Assembly: GCA_965153355.1 (NCBI GenBank)
Contig: OZ231127.1
Location: 76,818,001-76,882,000, forward strand
From: Flaccisagitta enflata
Lineage: Eukaryota > Chaetognatha > Sagittoidea > Aphragmophora
Reading direction: 5' to 3'
DNA: 64,000 bases
The stretch's first letter is position 1. The number at the start of each line of letters is the position of its first letter. Shown here one piece after another: positions 1 to 11,129 of the stretch. Both the position numbers and the translations under genes were made by a program. The notes beneath the pieces are model-generated. The model was not told the DNA's origin, did no database searches, and worked only from the letters and a program-made list of their open reading frames with translations.

Positions 1-325
1 GGAAGTGCGTTTTGCACCAATGGAATTGGTGGATGGACGGACCAAAGGACAGACATAGCTGGTGATTCCTTGCTTGCTTGCCTTTGAAACGTCGATTCGG
101 TGACTGTGAAAAATAGATTCTAACAGAGGTCCAGTTGCGTGATTGGAAACACATCTCCTTTTTTGCCATCAGAATCCCATTCATTACATACAACTTGCCA
201 GCCCTTCACCAACAACAAAAGTGACTCCTCGTGATTTGTGCCTTGTGGCCTTCATCACTACCAGTCAGTCAAAGACACCTTTCAACTTCTGCAATGGAAA
301 CAAATCGAACTTGGATCACTGCCAC
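1..325. other. Unassigned flank
   Basis: No gene or recognisable element is seen. Short open frames here are not supported by splice signals or by similarity to a family I know. Confidence 0.5.
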
Positions 326-327
326 AA

Positions 328-389
<62 letters not shown>
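326..389. repeat. (GA)n microsatellite
   Basis: Nearly pure GA dinucleotide tract with one GAAA interruption near its start. It faces an inverted (CT)n tract about 230 bp downstream. Confidence 0.95.
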
Positions 390-391
<2 letters not shown>

Positions 392-615
392 CATGGACGG
401 ATGGATGGAGGGGTGAGTAGACGGATGGACGAACAAAGCCTCCTATAAATATCAAGGATCCTACAATTTGCTTTAATCCAGTCCTACTATGAATCCCTCC
501 CCGTCCATGTTTGTGAGAAAGCTTTGCATTTTGCGATCTTTCTTAGCTCAGCTTTTTGTGCGTTATCAAGTTGCATGCATTTTTAGACCAGATAATGGAA
601 ATGAGAAGAGGGTAC

Positions 616-651
616 TCCCTTTCTCTTTCTCTTTCTCTTTCTCTTTCTCTT

Positions 652-733
<82 letters not shown>
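616..733. repeat. (CTTT)n/(CT)n compound microsatellite
   Basis: Starts as CTTTCT hexamers, passes one CTGT, and becomes a pure CT tract to its end. Confidence 0.95.
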
Positions 734-735
<2 letters not shown>

Positions 736-889
736 GATATGGTAATTTGGTTGCATTTGCAAAAGATCAAAATGGATGAGGTATGTTTCGAATTTTAACA
801 TTTTTGGTCTTAGTGCCTCCTAACTCAGAGCCGCCGTGGCTACCAGATCCGAAGCAGTCTCAGTGAGTCTCTATTTTGCAATTGCCTAA

Positions 890-1130
890 CAATTCCAACT
901 TGCGCCTTTTCATGCGAGTCCGTTAGTTGGTTAGTTAGTCCGTCTGTTTGTTGGTGCGTCACGCAAACGTTGAAAGCGCGCAAAACTGCCGATGTTGGTG
1001 TCTTCATTACTGTAACCACTTTCAAAAGTTTCAATTCAAATCAGTCGTTCCTTCATTCATTCATGCATTCATTCATACATTCAAAGCATTCATTTATAAT
1101 CAGCAAGGCGCACATATTGGCCAAAACCAA
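890..1130 (+). mobile_element. Dispersed repeat family C, copy 1
   Basis: Begins in a GTTAGTTGGTTAG/GTCCGTCTG stretch, then TCACGCAAACG...GCGCGCAAAACTGC, then ATTC-type repeats, and ends at AATCAGCAAGGCGCACAT. The same order of blocks recurs at 31.70-31.98 kb and, without the first half, at 36.96-37.21 kb; an inverted trace lies at 56.9 kb. No coding capacity is seen. The true ends are not defined, so classification as mobile is inferred from dispersal. Confidence 0.55.
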
Positions 1131-1319
1131 AATTCAAACGCTGTGTTACGCTTCCCTCATACTTCAAGCTCAGCCAAAGTGTTTTTTTTTTTTTCTGGAC
1201 CGTTTGTATCTCGATTTAACACTTCAGTTGCTCACGCATTAAAAACGAGCCTCAGAACGTCGTTACAATTTCCATGCCATGAATTGTCGGCTGCCAGCTC
1301 ATCTTCACAATTGCTGCAT

Positions 1320-1427
1320 GTTATTGTCGTTATCGTCGTTGTCATCGATGTTATCGCTTCCGTCGTCGTCACAGTCGTCGTCATCGTCTCATCTTCGTCG
1401 TCGCCGTCGTCATCGTCGTCATCGTCT
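1320..1427. repeat. (GTC)n/(TCG)n degenerate trinucleotide array
   Basis: Imperfect GTCGTT/GTCGTC/ATCGTC trinucleotide repeats. The open frame across it is low complexity and is not treated as a gene. Confidence 0.85.
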
Positions 1428-1595
1428 CATCAGCTGAGAAAGAAAGCTCAGTGTGTTGTCATTGAGTGTGTGTATGTTTGGTGTTTCGGACGAATGAGGA
1501 AATGCAGAAAGGGAAAAGGGTAATTTGTTCGTCACAGATGAGGACCGCGATTCACCATCAAACCACGTCACTACACGTCACCGACTCGAGAGAGA

Positions 1596-2106
1596 GAGCT
1601 CAAATCCCACCCTCAAGGCCCAAATCCCAGCCTCGAAGCTCAAATCTAAGCCTTGAAGCTGAAATCCCAGCCTCGTCACTCAAATCCCAGCCCTGAGACT
1701 CAAATTCCAGTCTCAAGGCACAAAAATCCCAGCCTTGCAGCTTAAATCCTAGCCTCGAAGCTCAAATCCCAGCTTCGACTCAAATCCCAGCTTCAAAGCT
1801 CAAATCCCAGCCTCCCAGCTCAAATCTATCAAAGGCTCAAATCCCAGCCGTCCAGCTCAAATCTCAGCGCCCAGGCTGAAATCCCAGCCTTCTCGGCTCA
1901 AATCCCAGCCTCCAGGCCCACAATCAGCCTCAAGGCCCCAATTCAGCCTCAGGCTAGTCCATCCTTGGCAGCCTCAAATAAAAACAGCATGGGTCATCAG
2001 CCCCTTCGGGAGCACACCTCCTCTAACCACCTCACACCTACATACACTCACATAGGGGCAACGGGTACCGCTGACCATCTAACGCTTTTGCGACTATTTC
2101 CCTTCA
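1596..2106 (+). mobile_element. Minisatellite-core element family M, copy 1 (diverged)
   Basis: A run of about 18 units near CAAATCCCAGCCTCGAAGCT (20 bp, variable) occupies 1598-1960. It is followed by a conserved tail containing CGGGTACCGCTGACCATC and CGCTTTTGCGACTATTTC, shared with the copy at 53.05-53.65 kb. The GC-rich inverted end seen in other copies is eroded to a short CAGCCCCTTCGGG block. Confidence 0.7.
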
Positions 2107-2512
2107 TCTTTATTCCTATTGTTTCTTCTTGCGATTTCAAGAAATCCAGTTTCACCATGTCTTTCATGGGACAAGTTTCTGGACACAGACAACCGCGTTT
2201 TTAACGGGCCACTCGGTCGCATGCTACGTTCGCTTGCTCGCACTACTCACTTTGCTCACTTGCTCTCCAGCGCTTTGCTTTGCTTTGCTCGCTTTGCTCG
2301 CTTACTCCGTTTACGGGCTCACTCACTCACTTCCCTCACTGCCTCTTGGGTTGGTTGAAATTCATGAAAATATGTTCATGCTGAAAACGCGCTTGACGGG
2401 GACAATTGCCAATGGGTTCTCTTCTTGCAGCAATATAGTAACCTTTGACTGTAATATTTCTAGCATAGTTTCATTTATGGTCACTACCTCTGGGTGACCT
2501 TGTCCTATATCT
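2107..2512. other. No gene identified; TTTGCTCG-rich stretch
   Basis: Contains a short imperfect TTTGCTCGC repeat (about 2215-2310). Open frames on + are low complexity. The last 40 bases look like a decayed extra unit of the 52-bp repeat that follows. Confidence 0.5.
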
Positions 2513-3180
2513 CATTCAACAATACTGCCTTTAGACATGTCAGCGAAATTCTTGTCCTGATTCTCATTAAACTATCCCACTCGGGTGTGTCAAAATTTAG
2601 AAAACTTTTTTGATCAGATCGTCATCATCAAGGAGTGTTGGAATGTTTAATTCTAAAATCTTTGTTTGTTTTTAATTTTCATTCATCTTCCGTTTTTTTT
2701 AAATCTCCATTGCTTGAATTTTGTATATTGTGGTAAACTTCTGGTTTTTTTGCTGCGAGATTCTAAATAAGTAGAATAAGAAATCAGAACCCATTTCTTA
2801 TCTTATTCTTTAATCTAAAATGAATTGGTCAAAATATTTTACTTTTCATAAGAAGAAATAGTAACAAAAAAAAACATAATTTTTTGAATGATATATCAGT
2901 CTAAATTTTCAACAAAACTGGAGGTAGAGTCATAAAAGTATATATGTTTTGACAATCTTTTACTCGCATGACTAACGAGAATGATTGAAATTGAAAAAAA
3001 TAGTGTCTTGTAATTAGTGTCTTCACACTCCCTGATGATGATGAGCTGATCAAAAGACCTTTTATATATTGACACACCCGACTATCCCACCTTGATATCG
3101 TGTCCGCCAAATTTTCGTCATGATTTCCATTGAACAATCCCACCGTAACAGCTTGTCAGCCAAATTCTTGTCCTAATTGT
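2513..3180 (+). repeat. 52-53 bp tandem repeat, three units, split by a MITE
   Basis: Units start at 2513, 2565 and 3128, each near CATTNAACAATCCCACC...TGTCAGCCAAATTCTTGTCC. The middle unit is cut at 2581 by a 499-bp element and resumes at 3091. The third unit runs straight into the cysteine-rich exon of the fibrinogen-related gene: its TGTCAGCCAAATTCTTGTCC block encodes the first two cysteines. The repeat may therefore be a decayed duplication of exon sequence. Confidence 0.7.
2582..3080. mobile_element. Foldback MITE with 11-bp target duplication
   Basis: Termini are CGGGTGTGTCAA and TTGACACACCCG, exact inverted repeats. Similarity between arms continues inward about 80 bp (for example TGATCAGATCGTCATCATCA against its reverse complement near 3035). 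ACTATCCCACT immediately before and ACTATCCCACC immediately after form an 11-bp duplication with one mismatch. No transposase frame is present. Insertion into a tandem repeat whose intact units exist nearby fixes both borders well. Superfamily is not assigned. Confidence 0.85.
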
Positions 3181-3318
3181 GGCGACAAGTTTTTTGGCTA
3201 TGACGTGGAAAAGGAAGATTCTAACGGCTGCAAAACTTGTCTTCAACTTCCAGAAGTGGACATCACCTTCCAGCGCCGATTTACAGTCGACAACACAGAT
3301 TTTGATAGACCCTTCCAG
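3152..3318 (+). CDS. Fibrinogen-related protein, exon with antistasin-like cysteines and start of fibrinogen domain
   Basis: The exon reads from CQPNSCPNCG through DSNGCKTC, a spacing of cysteines like an antistasin-type domain. It passes directly to ITFQRRFTVDNTDFDRPFQ, which matches the FxQRRxDGSxDFxRxW segment of fibrinogen C-terminal domains. The usual 40 or so residues of the domain before this point (first cysteine, TSGVYTI region) are absent, so an upstream exon may be missing or the domain is truncated. The left border is set at ACAG/CT and is uncertain. The right border is CAG/GC, a non-canonical GC donor, chosen because it keeps phase 0 and joins DFDRPFQ to DFVNGF exactly as in the family. 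Likely secreted lectin-like protein; function unknown. Confidence 0.7.
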
Positions 3319-4324
3319 GCACGATTTGCATTACATGCGTTTTATTATGATCTGCTAAAATCCTAAGAAAACCTGAATTTGGCTACTGTAAAGGAAAAAT
3401 GAAATTAAAATCAATCAAGAGATAGGTAGAGATCACCAATTTTTACCGACTTATTGCTTATGCATAAAGATGAACTTAAAGATAAACTTGACATGAAATA
3501 GATACAGGAAAAACTTGTAAAGAATCTCTAACACAGCCGCCCAGAGCTTGATGCTAGTTGACCTAAAATGATCAGCACAAAATTGGATGGTTTCAGGACC
3601 CTGATTGTGCACATAACACATATCTGAGAAAAATGAAATCTGTTTTGGGGCACATTTTAAGATATTCTAAAGTATTGTACTATATTGTTACATTTTTGAC
3701 CATAACTCTTTGTGATTGAGTTTTTCATTAGTTTTGTGTGCAGATCTGATCTGATAGTGGTTTTCGGTTTGTTTGATATGTCATACTATATACTTTTGCA
3801 AAAGAAATGTAAAGTTTATTTTGCTGATTTAACATTATTTTATATAGTAATATGGCCAAAATATAACTTTTCATTTCTTTTGCAAAAGTATACAGTGTGA
3901 CATATCAAACAAACCGGAAAATATTATTTGAGTTCGAATCTGCACTCACATTTATTGAAATAACTAATCACAAAGAGTTATTCTTAAAAATGTAGTAAAA
4001 TAGTATTATCTTTTTAAAACATCTTAAAAAGCGCCCCTAAAGAAATTTCGTTTTTCTCAGATATATGTTCTATGCACCATCAGGGCTATGATGCCACTTA
4101 TGTTGGCGCTGATCATTTCAGGTCAACTAGTGTCATGCTCTGGGGGTCTGTGCTAACATTCTTACTTACAAATCCAAAGTGGGATTTTTTTGAACAATGT
4201 AAATTTTGCACTCTGAAAACTCAAGAAAATCCGCGCAGTTGCTTTGTCAGTAAGGCCTCATTTTTGTTTGTTTAACAAATGTTGTTGAATTGATTTCAAG
4301 ACGTATTACGGGTCTTACTGTTAG
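3319..4324 (+). other. GC-AG intron of the fibrinogen-related gene
   Basis: The 1006-bp intron begins GCACGA and ends GTTAG. No GT near the 5' end gives a join in frame that restores the family motif. A foldback element fills most of it (about 3520-4163). An assembly or mutation artefact at the donor cannot be excluded. Confidence 0.6.
3520..4163. mobile_element. Foldback element family F, copy 1
   Basis: Two long arms (about 300 bp each) are inverted copies: left AACACAGCCGCCCAGAGC / CTAGTTGACCTAAAATGATC against right, read backward, GCACAGACCCCCAGAGC / CTAGTTGACCTGAAATGATC. Shared inner blocks include AGTTATGGTCAAAAATG-type sequence and GTTTGTTTGATATGTCA with its inverse TGACATATCAAACAAAC. 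A related copy lies at 32.07-32.70 kb. No coding capacity; probably a non-autonomous DNA transposon. Confidence 0.8.
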
Positions 4325-4795
4325 GATTTTGTCAACGGATTCAGTGTGCCATCAAGAGGCGATTTTTGGTTGGGTCTTGATAAGGTTCATCGAATAACCA
4401 CTTCGGCGAAAACGACAAGAAAATATCAGTTGGTTATGGAAATGAAGAGAGCCAACGATGGAAAGTGGATGAAAGTCGTCTACGAAAACTTTTACGTCGA
4501 TGCCCCACCACAGTATCACATGAGAGTCGGAAATGTCGTTGAGAGATATGAAACCACCATTCCTGACGACCCAAACGCGAAATATATAAATCAACGTTTT
4601 GGGGCGAAAGATACATACACGGGATGGGGTGATTGTCCCGTAAAATACAAAGGTGGTTGGTGGTTTGACGGCTGTTTCTTTTTCTGTCTCAATTGCGATC
4701 AACGAGTGCACCTGTTGTGGTTTGAAGGCCCAAAATGGGCAAATGGAGTTAGATTGAGTGAGACAAAAATGTCCATAAGGATCAAAATGGACTGA
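4325..4795 (+). CDS. Fibrinogen-related protein, C-terminal exon
   Basis: Opens at AG/GAT and reads DFVNGFSVPSRGDFWLGLDK, the YxxGFGxxxGEFWLGNxxI block of the fibrinogen C-terminal domain (PF00147 type). Further family marks follow in order: YQLVMEM, YENFYV, YHMRVG, DCPVKYKGGWWFDGCFF, and final LSETKMSIR. A TGA at 4793-4795 ends the frame. The segment between the FGAKD and DCPVKY blocks is shorter than usual and lacks the normal DxDND calcium site, so calcium-dependent ligand binding is doubtful. Four extra cysteine-rich positions (GCFFFCLNC) are unusual. No disabling stop or frameshift is seen. It pairs in phase with the upstream exon. Such proteins are normally secreted and recognise glycans, but no ligand can be inferred. 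Confidence 0.88.
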   Translation, partial: DFVNGFSVPSRGDFWLGLDKVHRITTSAKTTRKYQLVMEMKRANDGKWMKVVYENFYVDAPPQYHMRVGNVVERYETTIPDDPNAKYINQRFGAKDTYTGWGDCPVKYKGGWWFDGCFFFCLNCDQRVHLLWFEGPKWANGVRLSETKMSIRIKMD

Positions 4796-5024
4796 GTTTC
4801 AGCTGTATTTCAAGCATGTTTTTTTTTTTTTGTGTGTGTTTGTGTTTTTTTTCCCTTTGTCTTTGTTTTTGTCTTTTTTTGTCTTTTTTTTTTTTTTTTA
4901 AGCAAACTCTTTTGATAGTCTTTTGTGCATAGATAAATTTTGTGATCATTAAAAAAGATATCTTTTATGATTTCTCTCGGATTTTAAAACACTCTTTTAG
5001 CAAAATGTTTTCATGTTTCCACCT

Positions 5025-5105
5025 AATAAAAACTGATACAGTTGATTTTTTTTTGTTTGATATAATATCAATCTTGATGTAGTTCAACTATCTTGAATCA
5101 ATAAA
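5025..5105 (+). promoter_or_regulatory. Candidate polyadenylation signals
   Basis: AATAAA occurs at 5025-5030 and 5100-5105, 230-310 bp after the fibrinogen-related stop codon. Either could serve; the T-rich stretches between are typical of a 3' untranslated region. Confidence 0.4.
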
Positions 5106-5147
5106 ATGCCACAAAAGTTGTAATTTTTTTATTGTAAATGCCATTGT

Positions 5148-5290
5148 GCAATTAGCTTAGCCTTCAATTATGCCCAAGATAAGTGTGTTATTAGCTTAGC
5201 TTTGAAGTGTGCCAAAGATCAGTGTGTAATCGGCTTATCCTTCAAGTATACCCAAGATCAGTGTGTAATGATCATAGCATTCAACTTGCT
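5148..5290 (+). repeat. About 40-bp tandem repeat, four imperfect units
   Basis: Units resemble TTAGCTTAGCCTTCAA then TGCCCAAGATCAGTGTG, repeated four times with drift; the last unit is partial. Confidence 0.75.
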
Positions 5291-5372
5291 CGTCATTTGA
5301 ACTGATCATGACAAAGTTGTTCTAGCGAATGTCATGTCATCTGGACTGACTGCAGGCAACAACTTTTATTGT

Positions 5373-5557
5373 TTATTTTTTGACGCCGTACCACCGGAGA
5401 ACCTGTGAATCTAAGACGGCAGTGTGAAAATCCATTTTGCCGATGAAACTTTGTTCCTTTGTAATCGAAAAAATATTTCCAAACGCGGGGTAATTCATTT
5501 TCCGAGATTGATTCAAATTCATTTGCATATTGCCGTTTTCGGAAATATGTGCATTTT
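5373..5557 (-). CDS. Terminal exon of an unrecognised gene
   Basis: On the minus strand an acceptor-like CACTAG is followed by a 61-codon open frame (NAHISENGNMQMNLNQ ... QVLRWYGVKK) ending TAA. AATAAA lies only 2 bases past the stop (5365-5370 on +), which fits a terminal exon with a very short 3' end. Codons look coding-like (many purine-N-pyrimidine codons). The polypyrimidine tract is weak and I do not recognise the protein. It would be convergent with the fibrinogen-related gene. Confidence 0.4.
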
Positions 5558-5559
5558 CT

Positions 5560-5970
5560 AGTGATTCACACAAAGTTCTTCATTGCAATCCTCGCTGATT
5601 ACTCAGTTTTCTTTAAAAGACTAAGAACATGAAGATAATTCTCATTATCATCGAAATGAATCCCGATATTCTGTTTCTGTATAGATACGATAAGTAAGTA
5701 GGACCCGCAGCTAAAAATTGGAAACATTAAAAAAAAACGACATTCTCACTTCCCCAAGCACCATTAACGATTTTTAGAATGCTAAAAAGAAATATTTGTC
5801 GGACCCATTCATCTGAAGGGTTTCTTGGGGGATTGGGTCGGTCAGTGCTGTGTCCCTGCCGATTATGGAGAATGTAGGCTAATCTTCGAAAAATTCACTT
5901 CCGCGAATTGTAAGTGAGAGATGAGTGTTTTTCGCCCTCATTATTTCGTAATATTACATAACTTTTGTCT
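5560..5970. other. No feature identified
   Basis: AT-rich, non-repetitive sequence without a supported gene. Confidence 0.5.
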
Positions 5971-5974
5971 GGAT

Positions 5975-6099
5975 CTGTCTGTCTGTCTGTCTGTCTGACA
6001 TATGTCTGTCTGATGTCTGTCTGTCTGTCTGTCTGTCTTTCTATCTGTCTGTCTGTCGGTCTGTCTGTCTGTCTGTCTGTCTGTCTTCTCTCTCTTTCT

Positions 6100-6146
<47 letters not shown>
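5975..6146. repeat. (CTGT)n then (CT)n compound microsatellite
   Basis: CTGT tetranucleotides to about 6084, then CT dinucleotides. Paired with an inverted (GA)n tract starting 125 bp later. Confidence 0.95.
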
Positions 6147-6148
<2 letters not shown>

Positions 6149-6268
6149 CGATGAAAGGATGAAAGGGAATTGTTTTGATGAGTTGGCCCTGAATCTGGGT
6201 CAGCCTCATCGTCATCTGGCAACTGGCCAATTGGACTACTTTTTGTCGCGCTCAACCGGGAGGACACA

Positions 6269-7670
<1,402 letters not shown>

Positions 7671-7671
7671 C

Positions 7672-7674
<3 letters not shown>

Positions 7675-7720
<46 letters not shown>
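7675..7720. repeat. (CT)n microsatellite
   Basis: Pure CT tract preceded by a CTGT-rich stretch from about 7465. Confidence 0.95.
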
Positions 7721-7724
<4 letters not shown>

Positions 7725-7958
7725 GGCCTCCTCCAAACAAGAGAGTGGCGCTGTTGTGGAGTTGATGGCGCGTGAAAAACAAATGGCAAATATGGAGACG
7801 GAATAAAACTTTGATTTCCCCGGATGACGCGGAATGACGCAGAATGGCGGAGAATGATGATGTCATCCTTATCATTTTCGTCTCTCTTCATTTTTGGTTC
7901 TCGTCTTGAGACTTATTCAATGTCGTTAAATGTCGTAACTCGAGTCGTGAGTGGTGAT

Positions 7959-7959
<1 letters not shown>

Positions 7960-8031
<72 letters not shown>
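7960..8031. repeat. (TG)n microsatellite
   Basis: Pure TG tract, potential Z-DNA former. Confidence 0.97.
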
Positions 8032-8033
<2 letters not shown>

Positions 8034-8106
8034 ACGTATATAGCGATGAATAATCTTTAGTCACCTAAAAGCCAGTCTTTCTGATTTCTTTTTTTGTTAA
8101 TTTCAG

Positions 8107-8185
8107 AAGACTTAAAATCACAAATATGGAACTAATAGCGCCTTGTGATCCGTTCTGGCGGAGTGCAACTGCATTTGCATTTTAG
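8107..8185 (+). CDS. Possible short terminal exon
   Basis: A good acceptor (TTTTTTTGTTAATTTCAG) precedes a 25-codon frame beginning RLKITNMELIAPCDPFWRSA and ending TAG. A second strong acceptor (CTTTTCTCTCCTCATAATCAG) lies at about 8225. No family is recognised and no polyadenylation signal is close. Listed as weak. Confidence 0.25.
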
Positions 8186-8558
8186 TCTGAACAGATTCTT
8201 TTTATCTTTTCTCTCCTCATAATCAGCTCTTGATGTTGGAAAAGTCAGTCACTTATTCTCGACGGAATGCAGCAATATTCTGGAATGGGGAAACCAGTTG
8301 CACTTTTGGCACGAAATGATATGACGGCGAATTTTCGAAGGAAAATCATGTGTTTCACAATACTTTTTGCATCATTATCAGCACCATAATGGTGTAGGGA
8401 TGCTTTTAATAGACCAATTGTCTCAAAAGACACTTGGTGTATACATATTTATCATATTCCGACGTAAACAGTTATTCAAACTATGCAATTCACATCAAAA
8501 AAGACAAGAAAATCAAGGTTTTAATGAAATCTTGCTTACATTCTTTTATCTTTTCTTG

Positions 8559-8701
8559 CCGTTGAAATTCTAAGACTTTCAAATGCAGGGAAATTTTGCA
8601 TTTTCAAAAACATAGTTCTCTCCGTAATTGTTTTTGGAAGAGAACTATGTTTTTCATTTTCTAATTTTTTCATTTTCTATGCAATCTTAGAATTTCAACG
8701 G
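8559..8701. mobile_element. Short foldback element
   Basis: Perfect 17-bp ends, CCGTTGAAATTCTAAGA (8559-8575) and its inverse (8685-8701). Inner perfect 16-bp arms AAAAACATAGTTCTCT (8606-8621) and inverse (8639-8654). The whole 143 bp can fold into a long hairpin. No coding sequence. Confidence 0.8.
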
Positions 8702-8875
8702 GCCCCCTGTCAATGACCAAAAATGAAATTTTCTTTAATTTGCAATATGTTTTCTTTATCAACAATACCAATATTTGGTTCTTTTTCATGATTAAATGCT
8801 AATTTTGCAATAAAATAATAACTATGACATATTTAAATGATTATTTTGGTATAATCATTCCGTTTTATTCATTTT

Positions 8876-9159
8876 TAGTCGCGTGCTACGCGACTCTATA
8901 AGCTTTTTTTTGGTTGGTCCGTCGGTCCGTCCGTCTGGTCGGGTCCAGTCCGTCCGTCGGTCGGTCGGTCGGTCACAAATCTGTTTTTAGGGCTTTTTAA
9001 AGCATTTTTATGTCCCTGAATGGTAGAAGAGAAACTTTGTGGAGTAATTAGCCTTTTAAAATGTCTTATGAAGAAAAAAAATTGTTTGTCTGTCTGTCTG
9101 CCTCACTGACTTTTTTTGAAAGTGCTGATGCACGTTACTTAGGTCTAATGACCTTGTTG
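8876..9159 (+). mobile_element. Hairpin-ended element family H, copy 1 (type c end)
   Basis: Left end TTTAG with stem AGTCGCGT-GCT-ACGCGACT, then CTATAAG and a GTCC/GGTC microsatellite. The right end is GGTC-TAAT-GACC followed by TTGTT. The interior (AAGTGCTGATGCACG and the preceding 150 bp) matches the inverted copy at 17.72-17.97 kb, giving two full-length copies that define both borders. Confidence 0.8.
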
Positions 9160-9223
9160 ATTTTTGATTTAGGCCCCCGTTGAAACACAAATGTTGCCTT
9201 CGGAAGTACGCCGTCATATGAAG

Positions 9224-9325
<102 letters not shown>

Positions 9326-9400
9326 CGGAAATATAGAGGGAACAAGAAAGAGTGGAGAAAGGAAGATATGGAAAAGATAAGAGAGAGAAAAGAAGAAAGG

Positions 9401-9401
9401 G

Positions 9402-9436
<35 letters not shown>

Positions 9437-9487
9437 AGGAAAGAAGGAAAGAAGGAAAGAAGGAAAGAAGGAAAGAAAGAAAGAAAT
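9401..9487. repeat. (GAAA)n/(GGAA)n microsatellite
   Basis: GAAA tetranucleotides grading to GAAAGAAG variants. Abuts the outer arm of a foldback. Confidence 0.92.
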
Positions 9488-9500
9488 AAAGGAACGGAAT

Positions 9501-11124
9501 AACCATGGCCAAAAAAAAAATGGCACACTCATCTTTAAATGCAAGCTGATTCGCTCTTTTTAGATTAAACTAAAGAAAATCAGTGACCGTTAGAAAGATA
9601 TTCGAAAGTTCTTTAAAACTAGACCAAGCAGAATATTGTGAGTTTTTTTGTTTAAAAATGACAACTAAATGAAGTTGATCACTCTGCTTTTGCCTGAGTA
9701 GATCATTCGATCATCAAAATTTTCCTTGTTTTTCAATGTCTCAGTGAAAATACTTAAGCAAATCAAAAAAAAAATTCATGAGGATGTTTCACGCGTTTTG
9801 AGGTTTAAAGAATCAACATAGCTTTTCTCCTAGAAAAGTTATTCTAATTCTGAAAAAAGGTCTGAATAGATCTTGAAGTGCAGTTTTTTTATGTCACCAA
9901 TTTTTTATATCTGCGCTTTTAATTATGCCCACTATGTACGTTCGAAGAAAAAAACTATATCCAGCATGCATCTTTAATCCGGATAATTTTGGCAAAAAAA
10001 TGGAAACTACTTGTTTGTTAGCGTTTCATCCAAGCAATAAGAAAAAACATAGCAGTCCATGACCATCTTGGAAGCTCTGTGAAAGATCTTTCCAATGAGA
10101 CTTTGCTGGTTGTCCTACCTCTATCTGTTTAGAAATGGCAGAAGAATGAAGACAGGTGGTCAAGAATTTGAAAGTCAGTAACACCTGATTTTCATGGGCT
10201 ATCTTTATTGTAACATAGAAATTGAACAAATTGAGTTGGAATTTGTTCTTGGCTCCATTTCATAAAAAATTCATGGCTCTTTAATTTGCTCTTGGATATC
10301 GAGTAGCTAAGACAATCCTGAATTCATAATTAACAAAAACGAAAAGAGTAAAATTTCTCGATGGAAAAAAATTGAAAGGACATTTTTTTCAATTTGCAGA
10401 TTTTTCTCTTTAATCCTTTGCTATTTCTAAATGAATGAAGCTACAATGTCCTGCAACATCGCGTTTTGAAGATTTTTTTGTGGAGCTTTTAAACAGTCAT
10501 GGATTTTTTGTAGTTCAGGCCAATAGTTGACCAGAAACTAGTAAAAGTAGTTGTCCATTTTTTTCTTTACCATGATTAGTTAACTGGATAATGTTGTTTA
10601 CTTTAGACTCCCGTAGCTCCCAAGCTAAAAGACGTAAATACAAAAAATTGGTGACATAAAAAAACTGCACTTCAAGATCTATTCAGATCTTTTTTCAGAA
10701 TTGGAATAGCTTTTCTAGGAGAAAAGCTATGTTGATTCTTTAAACCTCAAAACGCGTGAAACACCCTGTACTTAAGCAAATCAAAAAAAATTCCTGAGGA
10801 AAAAAAAATTTAGAAAATTTTCTTCAAAATGGCGCCAAGCAGAAATTTTTAACTTGATTCGTTTAGAAGTTATGATCAAATGAAAATGAAAGGTACAGTT
10901 CAAAGTGATATGTGAAAACGCTCTTTCTGGCAGTAAGCTAAATTGACCTTTTTTCTTCATATCATTGTAATTTCTAAAGTTTTAGAGCTACAACACTTGA
11001 GACCACTCAAATGAAAGATTTTTGAAGCTCTTTAAAATGCTCACTGATTTTTCTTAGTTTCACTTATTATGAACCAACCGAGAGGCGCGAAAAAGATGTG
11101 CCATTTTTTTTTTGGTCATGGTTA
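9501..11124. mobile_element. Outer foldback, interrupted
   Basis: Left arm TAACCATGGCC/(A)n/TGGCACA...CTTTAGTTT relates to the right arm read backward (AACCATGACC/(A)n/TGGCACA...AACTAAGAAAAATCAGTGA). Arms are imperfect. A second foldback (9785-10768) sits inside. No transposase frame. Confidence 0.65.
9785..10768. mobile_element. Inner foldback with ACAGGGTGTTTCACGCG ends
   Basis: The right end is ACAGGGTGTTTCACGCG read on minus; the left end is the slightly eroded AGGATGTTTCACGCG. About 130 bp of each arm match well (GTTTTGAGGTTTAAAGAATC, then AAAGCTATGTTGATT-type sequence). Direct repeats of about 32 bp flank it (9751-9784 and 10769-10800, TACTTAAGCAAATCAAAAAA...). That is long for a target duplication, so a segmental duplication is possible. 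Confidence 0.75.
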
Positions 11125-11129
11125 AGAGA

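Noticed and set aside
8225-8330. Strong acceptor CTTTTCTCTCCTCATAATCAG followed by three partly open frames.
   Set aside because: All frames end within 35 codons and none is distinguishable as coding.
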